Shown one piece after another: positions 5,871 through 7,698 of a stretch of 7,698 bases of DNA. The notes under the pieces were generated by a model that searched no databases, had not been told where the DNA came from, and was given only the letters and a program-made list of their open reading frames with translations. The number at the start of each line of letters is the position of its first letter. Within the stretch, counting starts at the first letter, position 1. The stretch lies in the NCBI GenBank assembly GCA_023659785.1, contig JAGXOR010000062.1, positions 1 to 7,698 of the forward strand, in the 5' to 3' direction. Origin of the DNA: Methanomicrobia archaeon LH_S13 (GTDB lineage: Archaea > Halobacteriota > Syntropharchaeia > Alkanophagales > Methanospirareceae). Position numbers and translations under genes: made by a program.

Positions 5871-6622
5871 AAATATAATAGGATATAGAAAATCAAATTT
5901 CCATAGAAGAGAGAAACAAAAAAACCAGAAGTGATGAAGAGCATAAAAGGTAATTCAGGCATAACCCATACTTCTTTACCAATCTTTCCTTGACCTGAGT
6001 AATTTTTAAGCCTCTCCGCTACCTCCTTATTTATCTCTATACCGTCAAACGAAAACCTTCTTTCTAAGTTTTCCTCTTCCTCTTCATACGAATGAACTAA
6101 TCTTATATGCCTGTGCTTTACGTCTGTAAGCGCATTAATAGGTAATTTATAACCAAGGAACGCAAATCTAAGATTTCTCCTCAGACCGTTTTGGCGTAAA
6201 TTAAGCAAATTATAAAAAAATAGAGAGAAGGGGACAATTAGAGAGAGGATAGCAGCATTTAAAAGCGTGGAGATTGCAAAAGGAAATAGTTCGATTGGGA
6301 AGTGATAGGAAAGAAGGTTGAAACCTGGATGTGTTGGGATGAGGAGAGAAATACATATAAGCGATTTTGCATCTGCTCCTCCGAAGAGGTGCAATCTAAA
6401 GAGAAGATAGGATAAGGTGGATGTGAAAAGAACGGAGAAAATAAAATTGACGAGGAGAGTGGTGCCATGGAGAATTATATTATAGACGGCAAGAGGAATT
6501 CCTACGGCTATCATGAGTGCCCAGAGATAATTCGTCACGCTTCTTCTCTTTAAATCGGAGTAACATGCATAAATCAGAATAAGCGTGCAAAAAATCACAC
6601 TAAGAATAGCTGTTTCGGTCAT
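5867..6622 (-). CDS. archaeal prepilin peptidase (A24 family, PilD/FlaK type)
   Basis: Aspartic prepilin peptidase that cleaves class III signal peptides of archaellins and type IV pilin-like proteins in the membrane. The 251 residues contain both catalytic aspartates: D23 in YSDLKRRSVTN and D84 in FGGADAK, the GxGD-type motif. Hydrophobic segments lie near 4-22, 33-52, 56-76, 108-140 and 223-250. Between the last two is a soluble region (about 141-222) with HSYEEEEENLERRFSFDGIE and KNYSGQGKIGKEVWVMPELP, matching the extra C-terminal domain of euryarchaeal family members. The ATG at 6622 has GAGGTG 2 nt upstream, somewhat close, and overlaps by ATGA the end of the preceding relic frame. No pilin or archaellum genes are in view, so its substrates are unknown. 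Its 3' end overlaps the PaREP1 remnant. Confidence 0.85.
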   Translation of the reverse strand: MTETAILSVIFCTLILIYACYSDLKRRSVTNYLWALMIAVGIPLAVYNIILHGTTLLVNFIFSVLFTSTLSYLLFRLHLFGGADAKSLICISLLIPTHPGFNLLSYHFPIELFPFAISTLLNAAILSLIVPFSLFFYNLLNLRQNGLRRNLRFAFLGYKLPINALTDVKHRHIRLVHSYEEEEENLERRFSFDGIEINKEVAERLKNYSGQGKIGKEVWVMPELPFMLFITSGFFVSLFYGNLIFYILLYF

Positions 6623-6926
6623 AGCACCTCGTATCCCGTTTCTGTTGAAAACAACTCGTCAAATTCCCGCGGAAATGACGATCCCCACTTCTTCCAATAT
6701 CCTCTTTATTTTATTCTCGGTGACTCCAGTTTTTCTTCCTCTCCGCTTTTAGGCTTGAGATGTCATCTTCTTTTTCCGCTGTTTTAGGTGGGAATTTGGC
6801 TTTCCCTTTTCGCCCTTCATTCGATTTATTTCATCTTTCAATATACCCTTTGGATCCAAAGTTAATTTAAAACCACTGGATATTGAGCAAACCGATTGCC
6901 TCATCTTTACCTTCTGCCTTTAACAT
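6619..6926 (-). pseudogene. IS66-like transposase N-terminal relic, several frameshifts
   Basis: Short coding-like pieces follow one another on the minus strand in changing frames. The ATG at 6926 starts MLKAEGKDEAIGLLNIQ; the next frame gives FKLTLDPKG then LKDEINRMKGEKGKPNS (about 6838-6790); then PKTAEKEDDISSLKAERKKN; then TGVTENKIKRILEEVG (about 6737-6690); and finally FDELFSTETGYEVL, whose stop overlaps the prepilin peptidase start. The LKDEINRxKGExGKPN stretch resembles the coiled-coil N-terminus of archaeal IS66-like transposases, which carry 'LRDEINRLKGEQGKP'-type sequences. The last piece need not belong to the same gene. No catalytic domain is present. This covers the otherwise gene-free 300 bases upstream of the peptidase. 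Confidence 0.4.
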
Positions 6927-6942
6927 ATTTACATAGTGCTAA

Positions 6943-7212
6943 AAGCTTGAGGAAAGGGTAAGAGAGCTTGAAAGCGTATTAGAATTGCAACGCAGAGAAG
7001 AACCAAAAGAGGAATTAAATGCTTTATACCGGAGAAGAAGCGAACTTGTGAGCGGGGTTGTTGTAGAGAAAGACGATGCTAAGAATAAAGAGTTATGGGA
7101 AAGTTTACCTGCGATAGAACGTCAGAAATATGCGAGATGGGTTTTTGAACAGCGCAAGAAAGACATTGAAGACATTGATGCAAATTTGGAAGTAAGATTG
7201 GAAAAGGAGTAA
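6943..7212 (+). CDS. coiled-coil protein fragment, function unknown
   Basis: Open from 6943 (just after a TAA) to the stop at 7210-7212. The first usable start is TTG at 6985, but the frame already looks coding before it (LEERVRELESVLELQRREE), so the 5' end is probably lost. It is very rich in Glu, Lys and Arg and predicted helical, with heptad-like spacing over the first 30 residues, then KNKELWESLPAIERQKYARW and DIEDIDANLEVRLEKE. I do not recognise a family. Its last codons contain AAAAGGAG, the ribosome site of the gvpK-like start 2 nt further on, so the two were probably an operon, suggesting a gas vesicle accessory role by position only. Confidence 0.45.
   Translation, partial: KLEERVRELESVLELQRREEPKEELNALYRRRSELVSGVVVEKDDAKNKELWESLPAIERQKYARWVFEQRKKDIEDIDANLEVRLEKE
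7204..7209 (+). promoter_or_regulatory. ribosome binding site of the gvpK-like frame
   Basis: AAGGAG ends 5 nt before the ATG at 7215 and lies inside the last codons of the preceding frame. Most starts in this window are leaderless or weakly preceded, so this strong site supports 7215 as a genuine former start and implies co-translation with the upstream frame. Confidence 0.6.
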
Positions 7213-7214
7213 AT

Positions 7215-7336
7215 ATGGTGCTGGATATAGACGAGGACAATCTGTGAAACACGGAGTTCTGGGGCTTGTCATTGCGATAGTCGACAGGACGGTGAATCCA
7301 GAAAGGTGGAGAGAAGAAGTGGATGGTAAAGGATAA
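7215..7336 (+). pseudogene. gvpK: broken GvpK-like gas vesicle gene start
   Basis: The ATG at 7215 reads MVLDIDEDNL and hits TGA at 7245-7247. Two bases on (frame from 7247) the sequence continues KHGVLGLVIAIV and then DRTVNPERWREEVDGKG to TAA at 7334-7336. The joined start, LDIDEDNLKHGVLGLVIAIV, matches the N-terminus of gas vesicle protein GvpK, a small accessory or assembly protein of gas vesicles, which then normally has a helix rich in Arg/Glu (ALRRMESG..LTEEE..LG). That middle part, some 60-70 residues, is absent. The remaining tail may be the C-terminus brought in by an internal deletion, or unrelated. No GvpA or GvpN is in the window. Homology covers only about 22 residues, so the call is tentative. 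Confidence 0.45.
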
Positions 7337-7556
7337 GAGTTACTGCAATTATAAATTTAAGCATTTTACTTCCTCTTCCTCTTCCTCTCCAACAGCACCA
7401 GAATCGCTGGCACCACTTAAGCGCCACAAGAATGCATTTATTTGCCTATTATCGCTTTACCTTTACCACACCTTTTACCTTCCCCCTCCTTTATTTTTTT
7501 CTTTTTCATTGTGATGCCATTTTAAAATAGGGATTAAAAACTTTTCGATTTAATTT
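7337..7556. other. no gene recognised; CTTCCT hexamer repeat
   Basis: No convincing gene. CTTCCT occurs three times in tandem at 7369-7386 and makes Ser-rich frames on the plus strand and Glu-rich ones on the minus strand. The minus strand carries a short frame (about 7349-7455) reading NAFLWRLSGASDSGAVGEEE that could be the acidic tail of a lost protein. A T-rich stretch (7490-7508) and AT-rich sequence (7525-7565) fill the rest. Confidence 0.4.
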
Positions 7557-7664
7557 TTATTTTAATACCCGTAAAGTCGCTCTAATAGGCTCCAACACCT
7601 CATTTAAATATCGCACTGCATTTGTCTTTACGTCTAACGGATGTACATCAATTGTTGCATCCAT
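7557..7664 (-). pseudogene. tyrS: C-terminal tail of archaeal tyrosyl-tRNA synthetase
   Basis: The 35-codon minus-strand frame reads MDATIDVHPLDVKTNAVRYL then NEVLEPIRATLRVLK and ends at TAA 7557-7559. It aligns by eye with the end of archaeal TyrRS, for example the Methanocaldococcus jannaschii C-terminus ELHPMDLKNAVAEELIKILE followed by PIRKRL: the HPxDxK, NAV and LEPIR elements are in the same order. An in-frame TAA immediately precedes the ATG, and I could not follow the synthetase into either other frame in the 34 bases left. It is therefore either a detached tail or the end of a frameshifted gene continuing outside the window. Confidence 0.5.
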
Positions 7665-7698
7665 TTATCCAGCGGACAAAAAAGATTTCCGCTTTTTT

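Noticed and set aside
7439..7509. Minus-strand short Lys/Gly-rich frame (MKKKKIKEGEG...)
   Set aside because: It is a low-complexity translation of an A/G-rich stretch, only 23 codons, with no promoter and no recognisable similarity.
7323..7514. Plus-strand 63-codon Ser- and Leu-rich frame
   Set aside because: Its Ser run is produced by the CTTCCT repeat; it has no ribosome site of its own and looks spurious.

Overview
The window looks like a piece of an archaeal chromosome from the methanogen/ANME side of the Euryarchaeota; an ANME-1 (Methanophagales)-like origin is my best guess. The seen basis is a geranylgeranyl reductase-type flavoprotein (archaeal lipids), an FrhB/FpoF-type coenzyme F420 protein, an archaeal-type prepilin peptidase, a radical SAM enzyme of the AhbD siroheme-to-heme route, a PaREP1 remnant, a tyrosyl-tRNA synthetase tail of archaeal type, and TATA boxes about 25-30 nt before start codons with very short leaders. 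No rRNA, tRNA or CRISPR array was seen, so the lineage is inference.

Layout. 1-1042: AhbD-like radical SAM gene (minus) followed by a T-rich terminator; the protein appears to lack about 45-50 residues in mid-barrel. 1043-1367: gene-free, with a (TAT)8 microsatellite. 1368-2228: two transposase-type relics end to end on the minus strand, an IS701-like DDE transposase collapsed by deletions and frameshifts, and a helix-turn-helix fragment. 2229-2565: mostly gene-free, ending in a clean promoter. 2566-5292: the intact core, consisting of an F420-linked iron-sulfur flavoprotein (plus), a 146-residue unknown protein (minus, overlapping it tail to tail by 26 bp), and geranylgeranyl reductase (plus) sharing a palindromic TATA region with the unknown gene. 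5293-5880: a PAS domain broken by a 2-nt duplication and a 5'-truncated PaREP1 remnant, both minus. 5867-6622: intact prepilin peptidase (minus). 6619-6960: multiply frameshifted IS66-like transposase N-terminus (minus). 6943-7336: plus-strand coiled-coil reading frame followed by a broken gvpK (gas vesicle) start. 7557-7664: C-terminal tail of tyrosyl-tRNA synthetase (minus).

How it works together. The intact genes are housekeeping or energy functions: F420/ferredoxin electron transfer, saturation of archaeal lipid chains, and maturation of type IV pilin-like proteins. They do not form one pathway. The most striking feature is the contrast between these genes and the flanks, where at least six families (AhbD, IS701, PAS, PaREP1, IS66-like, GvpK) show internal deletions, frameshifts or truncations. 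I did not find a convincing new multi-gene system; the best leads are the gas vesicle remnant, the shortened AhbD, and the small HTH-like gene wedged between the F420 protein and the lipid reductase.
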